A program made the position numbers and the translations under genes. From NCBI RefSeq assembly GCF_000147715.2, contig NC_017934.1, positions 186,001-250,000 on the forward strand: 64,000 bases of DNA, written 5' to 3'. A model generated the notes under the pieces. It was given only the letters and a program-made list of their open reading frames with translations, made no database searches and had not been told where the DNA came from. Positions 50,835-61,472 of this stretch are shown here, in pieces. Source of the stretch: Mesotoga prima MesG1.Ag.4.2. Lineage in GTDB: Bacteria; Thermotogota; Thermotogae; Petrotogales; Kosmotogaceae. How positions within the stretch are numbered: position 1 is the stretch's first letter; each line of letters starts with the position of its first letter.

Positions 50835-51716
50835 ATGCCGGCAAAGAGAAAGAGTGAATTTAGAAAGATCATGAAGAAATACTGGACAAACGGAACCGCG
50901 GTTCTTGGTACTTGTCTGTTGATCTTCTTCATAATCATTGCAATATTTGCCCCTCAGATAGCAGGCGTCAATGAGATGGGTGATAACTACCAGATTCCAA
51001 GAGCTTCCTGGTCATCAAAACCAATAGCGCCTTCTGCAGAACATCCCTTCGGAGTAATCGGTGGGAGGGATGTCTTCTACGGCGTAATCTGGGGGACTAG
51101 AACGGCTTTTAGACTTGGTTTGATAATTACCAGTATGGCTGCCCTTATTGGGGTGATTGTTGGCTCGATATCCGCGTATTTCGGAGGATGGGTTGACGAA
51201 ATCCTAATGAGGATAACGGACATATTCTTGTCAATCCCCTTCCTCGTTGCAGCTATGGTAATGACTACGGTTTTGGGAAAGGGGCTAGATAAAGTCATAA
51301 TCGCGCTGATAATCTTCGGCTGGATGAGCACTGCACGTCTCATTAGGGGAAACATTCTTCAAGCTAGAGAAGAACAATATGTTCTCGCTGCCAAGGCTCT
51401 GGGACAGAAAGATTGGAAGATCATTATTAAACATATCCTTCCCAACACGATTTTTCCAGTCGTTGTTCAGATGTCAATGAGAATTGGATCTTATGTCATA
51501 ACTGCAGCAGGACTGAGCTTTCTAGGAGTTGGTGCAGAACCGGGTTATGCCGACTGGGGAACAATACTTTCTTATTCAAGGAACTGGATGACTATGCTCG
51601 ACCAGTCGTGGTTTGCCATTGTTTTCCCTGGTACTGCCATGGTGCTCTTCGTTCTTGCGTGGAATCTTGTTGGAGATGCCCTTAGGGACATCTTTGACCC
51701 GAGAATGAGAAGCTGA
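50835..51716 (+). CDS. Peptide ABC transporter permease, DppC type
   Basis: About 293 residues with an N-terminal cytoplasmic segment, six membrane helices and the EAA loop STARLIRGNILQAREEQYVLAAKALGQKDWKIIIKHILPN. I choose the ATG at 50835, 9 bases after GGGGG; ATGs at 50817 and 50829 are in frame. It pairs with the DppB-type permease to form the pore. Confidence 0.93.
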   Translation: MPAKRKSEFRKIMKKYWTNGTAVLGTCLLIFFIIIAIFAPQIAGVNEMGDNYQIPRASWSSKPIAPSAEHPFGVIGGRDVFYGVIWGTRTAFRLGLIITSMAALIGVIVGSISAYFGGWVDEILMRITDIFLSIPFLVAAMVMTTVLGKGLDKVIIALIIFGWMSTARLIRGNILQAREEQYVLAAKALGQKDWKIIIKHILPNTIFPVVVQMSMRIGSYVITAAGLSFLGVGAEPGYADWGTILSYSRNWMTMLDQSWFAIVFPGTAMVLFVLAWNLVGDALRDIFDPRMRS

Positions 51717-51729
51717 GGAGGTTTGAGTC

Positions 51730-52746
51730 ATGAATGAAAGGAAAGCACTGTTGCAGGTTGAGGATTTAAGAACTTATTTCCATACAGAAGATGGAATCGT
51801 GAAAGCCGTCGATGGAGTCACATTCGACGTCTTTCCGGGTGAGACTCTCGGAATAGTCGGAGAATCGGGTTGCGGAAAGAGCGTGACATCGCTCTCTATT
51901 ATGAGACTTCTTGACGAAAAGGGTGAGATAGCAGGTGGCAAGATCATCTTCGACGGCGAAGACGTCATGGCAATTCCTGAATCGAAGATGATGAAGATCA
52001 GGGGAAACGAAATGGCCATGATCTTTCAGGAACCCATGACTGCTCTCAATCCAGTCTTTACAATAGGATTCCAGATCATGGAGGCGATTCTGCTTCATCA
52101 GGATGTAGATGAAAAGAAGGCCCGGCAAATGGCCATAGATATGCTCAAGAAAGTCGGGATTCCTGAACCGGAGAAAAGGATAGATGAATACCCTCATGAG
52201 CTTTCCGGAGGAATGCGCCAGAGAGCGATGATTGCAATGGCTTTGTCCTGCAATCCTAAACTGCTCTTTGCCGACGAACCTACCACGGCTCTGGATGTGA
52301 CAATTCAGGCTCAGATTCTCGAGCTGATGAAGTCTTTACAAGATCAATATGGCATGGCACTCGTGATGATTACTCACGATCTCGGGGTAATAGCCGAGAT
52401 GGCTCAGAGAGTGGTGGTTATGTATGCGGGAAAGGTCGTTGAATACGCCGATGTACACACTTTGTTCAAAAATCCAAGGCATCCTTACACATGGGGGCTT
52501 ATGAACGCGATCCCCAGGCTGGATGAGGACAAAGAGGTTCTCTATAATATTCCCGGTGTAGTCCCCGATCCTCTAGATTTTCCCGATGGATGCAGATTCA
52601 ACACAAGATGTCCTCTCGCAACGGAAAAATGTCGAAAGGAAGAACCACCGTTGGTTGAGATAGAAAATGATCATACAGCTGCCTGCTGGCACATAGATAA
52701 ACTTATCGAAACGATCAAAGTGGCAAGGGCAGGTGAGAGCGCATGA
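51730..52746 (+). CDS. Peptide ABC transporter ATPase, DppD type
   Basis: 338 residues. Walker [13 protein letters not shown]-loop [10 protein letters not shown], signature [15 protein letters not shown], Walker [14 protein letters not shown]-loop ITHDLG. The C-terminal oligopeptide-transporter domain has the four-Cys pattern [14 protein letters not shown]...CW that binds a [4Fe-4S] cluster in some relatives. The ATG has GGAGG upstream. Confidence 0.94.
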   Translation: MNERKALLQVEDLRTYFHTEDGIVKAVDGVTFDVFPGETLGIVGESGCGKSVTSLSIMRLLDEKGEIAGGKIIFDGEDVMAIPESKMMKIRGNEMAMIFQEPMTALNPVFTIGFQIMEAILLHQDVDEKKARQMAIDMLKKVGIPEPEKRIDEYPHELSGGMRQRAMIAMALSCNPKLLFADEPTTALDVTIQAQILELMKSLQDQYGMALVMITHDLGVIAEMAQRVVVMYAGKVVEYADVHTLFKNPRHPYTWGLMNAIPRLDEDKEVLYNIPGVVPDPLDFPDGCRFNTRCPLATEKCRKEEPPLVEIENDHTAACWHIDKLIETIKVARAGESA

Positions 52747-53942
52747 GCAACGATAACAAAAGCAAACTTCTCCTCAGAACGGATAATTTAGTGAAGTACT
52801 TTCCGGTGAAGGCAGGTGTTTTTAGAAGAGTCGTTGCTCAGGTCAAAGCTGTCGATGACGTAAGCTTCAGTGTTTACGAAAAGGAGACTCTTGGACTGGT
52901 CGGTGAATCCGGCTGCGGAAAGACCACAGCCGGTATGACTGTTCTCAGGCTTTACGAGCCGACTTCGGGAAGAATAATTGTGGGCGACGAAGACACTACC
53001 CATTTCTTTATGCCTTCTCTCAAAGCCAGAAAGTATATTAAGCAAACTTACATCGAGAAGTTTTCTGACCTTAAAGAGAAGTCGGGATCGGTCGAAGGTG
53101 CTATCAGCTCCATCGAAGACGGCTTTGACAAAAAAATGGCAGAGAAGTACTTCAAAGAATTCAACGAGGACGCCGGGGAATTCGTAAAGAGTCTTCTGGG
53201 AAACAGAGAGGAAAAGAGAAAAGCATTCAGAAGAGATGCTCAGATAATTTTCCAGGATCCCTTCTCTTCATTAAATCCCAGGATGAGAGTCAAGAATATT
53301 ATTGGCGAGGGTGCGAGAATTCACGGACTCGCTACCGGCAGAGATGTTATGGACAAAGTGGCCGACATAATGACAAAAGTAGGTCTTTCAAAGGATCACA
53401 TGTCTAGATTCCCCCACGAGTTCAGCGGTGGTCAGAGGCAACGTATAGGCGTTGCCAGAGCTCTCATTTTGAATCCCAGGCTCATTGTCTGTGACGAAGC
53501 CGTCTCGGCTCTCGACGTATCGATTCAGGCTCAGATTCTTAATCTCCTCAGCGATCTGCAAAAGGATTTTGGCCTCACGTATCTCTTCATTGCCCACGAC
53601 CTCGGTGTCGTGAAGCACGTAAGCAAACGAGTGGCCGTCATGTATCTTGGGAAAATAGCCGAACTTGCAGACAAAAAGAAGCTTTTCGATAACCCACTTC
53701 ATCCTTATACTGTCTCTCTAATGTCGGCAATTCCAGAGGCCAACCCCGAGAAAAAGAAGCAGAGAATTCTTCTTGAAGGGGATGTGCCAAGTCCCATAAA
53801 CCCGCCAACCGGTTGCAGATTCCATCCGAGATGTCCAATTGCAAAGGATATCTGCTCCAAAGAAGAGCCTAAGCTGCAAGATATTGGCGGAGGTCATTAC
53901 GTTTCCTGCTTCTTCCCAGGAGAACTGAAAAGAGGGTTTTAA
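52743..53942 (+). CDS. Peptide ABC transporter ATPase, DppF type, with a large insertion
   Basis: 399 residues. Walker A GESGCGKTTAG (54-64), Q-loop IIFQDPFSSLNPRM (Q171), signature FSGGQRQRIGVARAL, Walker B LIVCDEAVSALD, H-loop IAHDLG, and the C-terminal CRFHPRCPIAKDIC...C cluster. Between Walker A and the Q-loop there is an extra charged segment of about 75 residues (84-160, rich in Lys, Glu and Phe), so the protein is longer than the usual ~325. Overlaps the DppD gene by 4 bases. Converges on priA with 2 bases between stop codons. Confidence 0.93.
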   Translation: MSNDNKSKLLLRTDNLVKYFPVKAGVFRRVVAQVKAVDDVSFSVYEKETLGLVGESGCGKTTAGMTVLRLYEPTSGRIIVGDEDTTHFFMPSLKARKYIKQTYIEKFSDLKEKSGSVEGAISSIEDGFDKKMAEKYFKEFNEDAGEFVKSLLGNREEKRKAFRRDAQIIFQDPFSSLNPRMRVKNIIGEGARIHGLATGRDVMDKVADIMTKVGLSKDHMSRFPHEFSGGQRQRIGVARALILNPRLIVCDEAVSALDVSIQAQILNLLSDLQKDFGLTYLFIAHDLGVVKHVSKRVAVMYLGKIAELADKKKLFDNPLHPYTVSLMSAIPEANPEKKKQRILLEGDVPSPINPPTGCRFHPRCPIAKDICSKEEPKLQDIGGGHYVSCFFPGELKRGF

Positions 53943-53944
53943 GA

Positions 53945-56221
53945 CTATATAATTCCGCCGATTCCGTTTATTATTATCTGGACATCGGCGGGATGTCTCT
54001 TTTGGATCTTTTCGAGGAATCCGCAATCACTATCTGAAGGAAGTTTTATCGTTATCTTCATTCTGTAGGAGTTTTTAAGCTTCGAAAGCAGTGGTGTGAG
54101 AGGGCCAAAGACCTCTATTGTATCGAGTCTTTCTGCTTTGACTTCACTTAGAATTCTCTCTGCCAGCTCACCGCTCTTGTCTTCTGTATCACCGTAGCAT
54201 ATGATTTCTGCGATCTTAGCGAATGGAGGATTGTTTAGCTCCTTCCTGAGAGCTATCTCATCTTTGTAGAAGGCTTCGTAGTCTCTCTCGAATGCCGCTT
54301 TGATTATCCTGTTCTTCGGGTTGAAACTCTGAATGAAGGCTTTCCCTATGCCGGCTCTGCCGGAACGTCCGCTGACTTGAGATATGTGCTGGAATGCAGT
54401 TTCGGGACTGTCGTAACTCGGGAAACTCATCAGCCTGTCTGCATCGACCACGAGAACCATTTCAACATCTGGGAAGTCAAGACCTTTGGTGATCATCTTG
54501 GTTCCAACGATTATCTGAGACTCCTTCTTTGAGATCTCAAGAAGGGCTTTTTCATAAGCCACTGGGTTATCGATAGTCTCCCTGTCCATCCGCATAATCT
54601 TCGCTGAAGGAAAGTATTTTTGAAGATCGTGTTCGACTCTCTCTGTTCCAAAGCCCCTTGCAGAAAGCGTCATTGATCCGCAGCTGGGACAGGTTTTTGG
54701 AATAGGCTCCTTATAACCGCAGTAGTGACACTTCAGTGAATTGTCGGCCTTATGGTAGGTCATTGAAACCGAACAGTGTGGACAGGTAATCGTATTTCCG
54801 CACGTAAAGCAAACAACGTAATTTGAATAGCCCTTTCTATGAACGAAGACGAAGACCTGCTTCCCTGCCGAAATAGTTTTCTTGATCTCTTCAAGAGCCC
54901 TCTTGCTGATTATGGGATTCTTTTCTTCCTTCATATCGATAAGCTCAATTATTGGGAAGGAACCGACGGGTCTTTCGGTAAGGCTGAGAAGAATCAGTTT
55001 TCCAGATTCCGTCAAGTGATAGTGACTCACTCTTGGAGTTGCCGAGCCAAGAATTATGGGAACATTCAACAGCTCGGCCTTCTTCATAGCGGCTTCGACT
55101 CCATCATAGTAAGGCACGCTCTGCTGATAGAAACTTGTGTCATGCTCTTCGTCAACGACTATTAGACCGGTGTTCTTCATCGGTACCCAAAGTGAACTTC
55201 TAGTACCGACAAGGATGTCAACATTTCCTTCAACTGCGTCTAGCCATATTTGCTGTCTCAAGCCTTTAGCCATATAGCTGTGGTATTGTCTTACATCTCT
55301 GCCTGGAAAAGCACCTCTTATTCTCGCGAGAAGCTGTGGTGTTAGAGAGACTTCAGGGACGAGATATAGGACTTGTCTGCCCTTATTCAACAAGTACTCC
55401 ATAACTTTAAAATAGACTTCAGTTTTTCCCGTCCCGGTAAGTCCATGGAGCAGAAAGGCTTTCGATCCGCTCTCCATTATGCTCTTGTAGACCTCTTTCT
55501 GCTTACCGTTAAGTTCCGTCACTGCGGGAATCACCCAGTGAGAATCGTCTTCTTCCGTCTCCTCTTCAGTTAGAATTCCCTTAGAAATCAAGGTTTCAAT
55601 CGGACTTCTGCTTTTGAGCTGCAGCTTTTTTTCAAGTTCGGAAACTTCGGCAGATTCAACGGAAAGAAGATAGTCGACTATCGTTTGCCAGAGTGGAGTA
55701 AGGTTCTGCTTCAAAAGGTCTGTTTTCAAAGAGAGTGATATGCGTCTAATTTTGCGTTTTTTCGGAGTTCTCCTTTCGAAGCTATGCATGATCTTGACGT
55801 CACGCAATGAAAGAAGCTCTGTAAGTTTTTCCTCTCCATATTGCTTAATAAACTTATCTTTCTTGGTTGGAGAGAATCCCAGCTCGTCGGAAAGCGGCAC
55901 GACAAAGTCATCTACAGATAGGAGTTTTCCAGGCGGGAAGAAGAGATCGAAGACCTTTCCAGGAGGCGCGATATATTCTTTCATGACGAACTCCGCCAGT
56001 TCGAGATCCTTAGATGAGAGAAATGGCCTACCGTCCAATCTCTTGTTTATACTCTTTATCCTGTATCTCCCAGTCTTACCTTCCAGCGATACAACATAAC
56101 CCACAGTGTTGCGTCCCGAAAAGTTCACTTCAACCCTTTCTCCAGGTTCGACTGGAGAATCAGTCATATAAGTATATGTGTCATATAGTGGGGAATTCGA
56201 TATCGCAACCTGGATAAGCAC
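53945..56221 (-). CDS. priA: Primosomal protein N' (replication restart helicase PriA)
   Basis: 758 residues. It reloads the replisome at stalled forks. N-terminal 3'-DNA-end-binding domain (about 1-100), winged helix, then a superfamily 2 helicase with Walker A GLTGTGKTEVY, DEEH box VVDEEHDTSFYQQ and the eight-Cys zinc region CFTCGNTITCPHC...CHYCG...CPSCGS. Motif VI is seen at QVSGRSGRAG. The GTG at 56221 has GAGGAGG upstream inside the tmcAL end, so the two genes are coupled. Confidence 0.97.
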   Translation of the reverse strand: MLIQVAISNSPLYDTYTYMTDSPVEPGERVEVNFSGRNTVGYVVSLEGKTGRYRIKSINKRLDGRPFLSSKDLELAEFVMKEYIAPPGKVFDLFFPPGKLLSVDDFVVPLSDELGFSPTKKDKFIKQYGEEKLTELLSLRDVKIMHSFERRTPKKRKIRRISLSLKTDLLKQNLTPLWQTIVDYLLSVESAEVSELEKKLQLKSRSPIETLISKGILTEEETEEDDSHWVIPAVTELNGKQKEVYKSIMESGSKAFLLHGLTGTGKTEVYFKVMEYLLNKGRQVLYLVPEVSLTPQLLARIRGAFPGRDVRQYHSYMAKGLRQQIWLDAVEGNVDILVGTRSSLWVPMKNTGLIVVDEEHDTSFYQQSVPYYDGVEAAMKKAELLNVPIILGSATPRVSHYHLTESGKLILLSLTERPVGSFPIIELIDMKEEKNPIISKRALEEIKKTISAGKQVFVFVHRKGYSNYVVCFTCGNTITCPHCSVSMTYHKADNSLKCHYCGYKEPIPKTCPSCGSMTLSARGFGTERVEHDLQKYFPSAKIMRMDRETIDNPVAYEKALLEISKKESQIIVGTKMITKGLDFPDVEMVLVVDADRLMSFPSYDSPETAFQHISQVSGRSGRAGIGKAFIQSFNPKNRIIKAAFERDYEAFYKDEIALRKELNNPPFAKIAEIICYGDTEDKSGELAERILSEVKAERLDTIEVFGPLTPLLSKLKNSYRMKITIKLPSDSDCGFLEKIQKRHPADVQIIINGIGGII

Positions 56222-56224
56222 TGG

Positions 56225-57508
56225 TTAAGAGTCCTCCTCGTTGTATATGACTCTCGATAATAGGTCGGAGCATCTCGATCTGCTTTCGGGATATTTGAAA
56301 AGGCTTGCGTAGAATCTAACGGCTGCAAAATCCCTTTCTAGCTGAGCCTCTAAAAGATCTGCATCTATTTTCATTTCCTTCTTCAATGCTCCATCTACGA
56401 CCTTTCTCCATAGAGAAACCGTAGTTATTATTGGAATCTTCATTGAGTGCTTGATGTTCGAAAGATGATTTCTTCCCTTTTCATTGAAGCCCAGTACTCG
56501 AATGTATTGGGGGCCGAATTCGTTGCTTTTTCTTATAAGATTATCGGTGAATCTGAAGACGGGATAATACATAAGTCTTCTTATTCTGGACAGAGTAAAC
56601 CGCTTCGACTTGACGCAGTGGAGAAACTCTTCAAGGCTTCCTGAAAGGGAACACTCTTGAAATCTCGCATCCAGGCCTTCAACGAATCCGTAATACCTAT
56701 TATAGTCGTCCCTTGACAAAAGTCTGTAAAATGAGATGAAAAACGATTCTACGTCCTCCTTGAATACAGGACCTCTTCCGCTTCTGATTTCCTGCAAGAT
56801 TATGTCAAACGGCTCTTTGGGGATAGCTTGAGAAGCGCTTTCAATGTCGCCTTTCTGAATGAGTTTTCTTATTGCCGTTGCCGATGAGAACTTGCCTCTG
56901 TGTTCTTCATCCGTATAAGAAGAGCCCACTCTCTTGATCGAGAGAGGTGCGATCTTGCTGCCAATCTTGTTAATTGCCCTTAGATATTCGACGCCAAGGA
57001 TATTGTTGGACGAACCAATCTCTTCTATTCTGTGAGAAAGATTTTTATCTTCAATATGTATGAAATCCCTGAGGGCGTACTTCCTTGCGTTGGGGAACGA
57101 GTGGCCCTTCTTCAAATGCTTTTTAAGTAGATCTCTATAGTATTCCGGTTCTTCGATTAGGATTTTCGAAACTTTTTTCAGCAGTTCCGTATCATCTGTT
57201 TCGCTGCCGAAAACTATGTCCGTCACTCCAATGTGGTCAAGAGTCCAGATAGCTCCCGTGGCAAATCCACCAGCATCCTGCAAAGAATAGACCACAGGAA
57301 GCTCAACAACGAGATCGATACCCTGCTTTAGGGCCGCTTTCGCTCTTGCAAACTTCTCGACGATGGCCGGTTCGCCTCGCTGGACGAAGTTTCCGCTCAT
57401 CACCGCAACGGTCACATCGGGCTTCACAAGGTCTTTTGACTTCTCGAGGTGGTAGAGATGTCCATAGTGAAAGGGGTTGTATTCAACTACGAGACCGAGT
57501 ACTTTCAT
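56225..57508 (-). CDS. tmcAL: tRNA(Met) cytidine acetate ligase
   Basis: About 427 residues. The N-terminal nucleotidyltransferase domain LGLVVEYNPFHYGHLYHLEKSK has the HxGH motif that activates acetate with ATP; the enzyme makes ac4C34 in elongator tRNA-Met. Other family marks: VMSGNFVQRGEPAIVEKFARAKAAL, ELPVVYSLQDAGGFATGAI, SSATAIRKLI. The ATG at 57508 has GGGAGG upstream. First gene of a two-gene unit with priA. Confidence 0.93.
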   Translation of the reverse strand: MKVLGLVVEYNPFHYGHLYHLEKSKDLVKPDVTVAVMSGNFVQRGEPAIVEKFARAKAALKQGIDLVVELPVVYSLQDAGGFATGAIWTLDHIGVTDIVFGSETDDTELLKKVSKILIEEPEYYRDLLKKHLKKGHSFPNARKYALRDFIHIEDKNLSHRIEEIGSSNNILGVEYLRAINKIGSKIAPLSIKRVGSSYTDEEHRGKFSSATAIRKLIQKGDIESASQAIPKEPFDIILQEIRSGRGPVFKEDVESFFISFYRLLSRDDYNRYYGFVEGLDARFQECSLSGSLEEFLHCVKSKRFTLSRIRRLMYYPVFRFTDNLIRKSNEFGPQYIRVLGFNEKGRNHLSNIKHSMKIPIITTVSLWRKVVDGALKKEMKIDADLLEAQLERDFAAVRFYASLFKYPESRSRCSDLLSRVIYNEEDS

Positions 57509-57639
57509 ATATGAACCTCCCATATACAGCGCTCGCCGGCAGCGATTCTATTCAACTACATGTTCTGCAAGGTGCAAGCTTCAAGAAGGACTACCGACTC
57601 CATCAAGAATATGAACTCCAAAAGTTCTTACCCGTCCTT

Positions 57640-59130
57640 CGAGCAAAGCCCAGATCCCGGATCAAGTCCGGGATGACAGTGTTAGACGATTGCGAGAAAG
57701 TCACATTCCGTCATGCTGAATCAGAAGCCGTCCTTGGTCCTTCGTCCAGGATCATGAACCCGTCCTTCGAAAGAGCCGCTTCACGCTTAAGAACAAAAAC
57801 CCGCTAGTCGCTGCACGTCCAAGTTTTCGGTTCTTTGTCGAGGATTCCGTCATGCTGAACTTGTTTCAGCATCCCGGCGGGGCTTACGAAAACATCACAT
57901 CGCGTCATTCTGAACTTGATTCAGAATCTCGCTCTCTTGTTGATGTCAGTAACGAGCTTACTTCATCGCCATTTAGAAAAAGGTCTTCTTCTTACAACTT
58001 GCATCTTGGAACTTGCAACCGTTCTTTTCTGAGGACGGAGAAACGCTTAACGATCAACCAGTTTCTCTTGTTCTTTCGAATTTCTCTTGTTCTTTCGAAC
58101 CCCCTACCTGCTACCACGGACCACGCCTTCAAGAACCCAGATCCCGGATCAAGTCCGGGATGACCCTGAACAGAGGTCCCAAACAGGAGCATTTTGGGGC
58201 AGGCTCCGCGCAATGACTACGAATGCTTATTCCGAAAACGTCTAAATACGTCATGCTGAACTTGTTTCAGCATCTTGTTCTCTCTTTTCGGAGAACGGAG
58301 AACTTTTCAACGAACAGCGATTTTCCTGTTCTTCCTACCAGCAACGTGTGACCCACAACCACGGTTTCTCAAAAACCCAGATCCCGGATCGAGTCCGGGA
58401 TGACAGCGTTAGGCGATTGCGAGAAAGTCAGATTCCATCATGCTGAATCAGAAGCCGTCCTTAGTCCTTCGTCCCAAACCATGAACCCGTCCTTCGAAAT
58501 AGCCGCTGCACGCTTAAGAACAAAAACCCGCTAGTCGCTGCACGTCCAAGTTTTCGGTTCTTTGTCGAGGATTCCGTCATGCTGAACTTGTTTCAGCATC
58601 CCGGCGGGCCTTACGAAAACATCACACCGCGCCATTCTGAACTTGATTCAGAATCTCGATGCTCTCTTGTTGATGTCAGTAACGAGCTTACTTCATCGCC
58701 ATTTAGAAAAAGGTCTTCTTCTTACAACTTACATCTTGGAACTTGCAACCGTTCTTTTCTGAGGACGGAGAAACGCTTAACGATCAACCAGTTTCTCTTG
58801 TTTTTCGAATTTCTCTTGTTCTTTCGAACCCCCTACCTGCTACCACGGACCACGGTCTTCAAGAACCCAGATCCCGGATCAAGTTCGGGATGACAGTGTT
58901 AGGCGATTGCGATAACATCACATCCTGTCATGCTGAACTTGTTTCAGCATCCCGGCGGGCCTTACGAAAACATCACATCGCGTCATTCTGAACTTGATTC
59001 AGAATCTCGCTCTCTTGTTGATGTCAGTAACGAGCTTACTTCATCGCCATTTAGAAAAAGGTCTTCTTCTTACAACTTGCATCTTGGAACTTGCATCTTG
59101 CAACTGATCCTTTGCTTTTTCTAACCTCTG
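57640..59130 (+). repeat. Composite repeat array, three copies of a B-D-C-C-E unit
   Basis: The unit order is B, a D block, C (CATGCTGA type), C (CATTCTGA type), the unique block TTGTTGATGTCAGTAACGAG, then E. Unit 1 spans about 57651-58137 and unit 2 about 58378-58865. Unit 3 is shorter, about 58866-59110, and lacks D. Between units 1 and 2 lies an extra B-C-E stretch (58138-58377). The copies are more than 90% alike by eye. No gene is supported in 57509-59174. Confidence 0.85.
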
Positions 59131-59174
59131 ACCACCGACCTCTAACCTCGTTCCCCTCCGCTGCCTTCACAAGT

Positions 59175-60479
59175 CTATTTGACTATCACTCCGTACAAAG
59201 GTCCAGCCGATACCCGTACTATTCTGATCTTAACAGGTTGACCGATCAGATCAGCTTCGGCCTCGTAAATTACTATCTTGTTGTTCATTGTTCTTCCGTA
59301 GATTTTGCCATTCCCTTTTACCTTGCCTTCTCCAATGACATCGATTGTTTCATTAAGATACTTTTCGTTCTCTTCCCTATTAATGTGTTTCTGAATTGCA
59401 AGGAGATCGTTTAATCTTCTCGTCTTAACTTCTTGAGGCACATCATCTTTCATCTTCTTTGCAGAGAGGGTGCCTTCTCTTGGCGAATACATAGCGAGAT
59501 TGACGCGCTCAAACCTAACTTCCTTTACTAGCGACACTGTCTCTTCGTACTCTTTTTCAGTCTCTCCGGGAAACCCGATAATCAAATCAGTACTGAGAGT
59601 AGCTCCTTGAATCCTATTCTTAACCCTGCCTAGTAGGTCTAGATAGTATTCCCTAGTGTAACCTCTGTTCATGTCTTTCAAAATTCTGTTGCTTCCAGAT
59701 TGAACCGGTAAATGAATCGCACGAGACACTTTTTCCGAGGATGCTATCACATCTATTAGTTCGTCACTGAAATCCCTGGGATAAGATGTCAAGAACCAGA
59801 TTCTCTCAATCCCGTTTATCTCAATAGTCTCTCTAATCAGTTTTGCAAGGGAAGAACCATCTTCAAGATCCTTTCCATACGAGTCCACATTTTGTCCGAG
59901 ATAGGTGATTTCTCTGTAACCATTTACGGCAAGTTCTCTCGCTTCCGAAAGTATATCATCCATATTTCTGCTCTTTTCCCTGCCTCTGGTGTAGGGTACT
60001 ATGCAGTATGAGCAGAACTTGTTGCATCCAAATATTATGGTTATCCATGCGTGATGCGCGCTTGTCCTGATTCTAGGAGTGGTTGAATCGAGTTCGTCGA
60101 TAAAATCACCCATCTCAATGAATCTCTCACCTGACTCCGCTCTGCCGAGCAGTTCATCTACTCTAGTGATTGCACGAGTCCCAAATACAAAGTCAACCTC
60201 TTTGTGAGTGAGTAACTCTAGCGCATTCTTTTCCGCTACACATCCACAGACACCTACGAGAAGTCTTCCTTTCCGCTTCTTCACTGCTTTCAACTGCCCG
60301 AGTTTGCCGTATAACTTGTCTTCGGACTTTGCCCTAACTGCGCAAGTATTTACGATGACGGCGTCAGCCTCTTCCTCACTGACAGCAATTTCGTGACCGG
60401 CTTTCGATAGAACGCCCATCATTGCCTCTGTATCGTTGATATTCATCTGACATCCAAAGGTTCTAAAGGCTACTTTCAA
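59175..60479 (-). CDS. miaB: tRNA-2-methylthio-N6-dimethylallyladenosine synthase
   Basis: 434 residues. A radical-SAM methylthiotransferase acting on A37 of tRNAs reading U-starting codons. N-terminal UPF0004 domain with three cluster Cys (TFGCQMN, VNTCAVR, GVCGCVAE), radical-SAM motif GCNKFCSYCIVPYTRGREKSR (CxxxCxxC), and a C-terminal TRAM domain. The TTG at 60479 has AGGAGTG upstream. Monocistronic between repeats and a divergent protease gene. Confidence 0.96.
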   Translation of the reverse strand: MKVAFRTFGCQMNINDTEAMMGVLSKAGHEIAVSEEEADAVIVNTCAVRAKSEDKLYGKLGQLKAVKKRKGRLLVGVCGCVAEKNALELLTHKEVDFVFGTRAITRVDELLGRAESGERFIEMGDFIDELDSTTPRIRTSAHHAWITIIFGCNKFCSYCIVPYTRGREKSRNMDDILSEARELAVNGYREITYLGQNVDSYGKDLEDGSSLAKLIRETIEINGIERIWFLTSYPRDFSDELIDVIASSEKVSRAIHLPVQSGSNRILKDMNRGYTREYYLDLLGRVKNRIQGATLSTDLIIGFPGETEKEYEETVSLVKEVRFERVNLAMYSPREGTLSAKKMKDDVPQEVKTRRLNDLLAIQKHINREENEKYLNETIDVIGEGKVKGNGKIYGRTMNNKIVIYEAEADLIGQPVKIRIVRVSAGPLYGVIVK

Positions 60480-60656
60480 AAGATCACTCCTATTCCGATA
60501 TCATTGCTCAGCTAAATTGTACCTCATTAGTCGGGGGCGAGTAACCACGTTGTGTTACCATTCTAATGGGAAGAATTCACTGTCAGCATGGATCATAAAT
60601 GCTGTCCAAGAGTTAGAAGAGATGAGAAATTCGGCGAATGCTATTGGAGGTGCAAC

Positions 60657-61436
60657 ATGTTTTCAGAAGCTTTTAGAATTGCAAGCCAGTTTACAAGACC
60701 GGTAGTGGTACTTACGCGGAATGGAGCGGGAGAGGTCGTCGCAAATTGCGGATCATTCATTGTGTTGAACAGAGAAGGATGGATAGTGACAATGGCCCAC
60801 CTATGGCATTCTTATTTTATGTTCAAGCAACAGCACAACCAGAATAACATAGAGCCTGCGAAAAGAATCGAGAATCATTCATTCTGGTGGGGTGGAGATG
60901 GAAAGGTCCTCAAGGATATCAGACCATTTCCTGAGGATGACCTGGTAATCGGAAGACTTGAACCATTTGATCCGGATGAGATAGTTGAGTACCCTGCTTT
61001 TGTGACACAAGATGAAATGAAGATTGGGACAAGTCTTTGCAGGGTGGGATACCCCTTTTCCAGAATTCGTGCTTCCTTTGATGAAAAGAACTCTAGATTC
61101 ATCATGGATGGTAAGAGTCTGCCCTCACTTTACCCAATCGATGGAATTTACACCAGAACAGTTGAAGCACCGGCTTTCAAAGGGGCTAAGAATATGACGA
61201 AGTTCATCGAGACTTCTTCTCCCGGCCTTCTCGGTCAAAGTGGAGGTCCCATATTAGATACGAAAGGAAGAGTGTGGGGCGTCCAAAGCAGAACGGTGCA
61301 TCTGCCACTCGGTTTCAGTCCGAAGGTGAGAAGAGACGGTCGAGAAATCGAAGAAAACCAGTTCTTGAATGCCGGTTGGGGAGTTCATGCGGAAAGGATA
61401 AGAGATGCCCTTGGCTCGTCTGGCAGAACTGAATGA
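60657..61436 (+). CDS. Cytoplasmic trypsin-like serine protease
   Basis: 259 residues with a trypsin-like fold. The triad is visible as His48 in [10 protein letters not shown], Asp94 or Asp95 in [10 protein letters not shown] and Ser195 in [12 protein letters not shown] choose the ATG at 60657 because GGAGGTG stands 6 bases upstream; the longer frame starts without a ribosome site. No signal peptide, membrane segment or PDZ domain, so it differs from HtrA/DegP and would act in the cytoplasm. Substrate unknown. Its neighbours are miaB (divergent) and a lipoprotein gene with its own promoter. Confidence 0.8.
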
Positions 61437-61472
61437 TTGTAGAAACAAACAAGAGTTAATCTCACTTTGCTT

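Noticed and set aside
57992-58893. Repeated frames with MLNLFQHPGG and similar starts
   Set aside because: Translations of family C hairpins; they appear wherever the repeat does and have no ribosome site.
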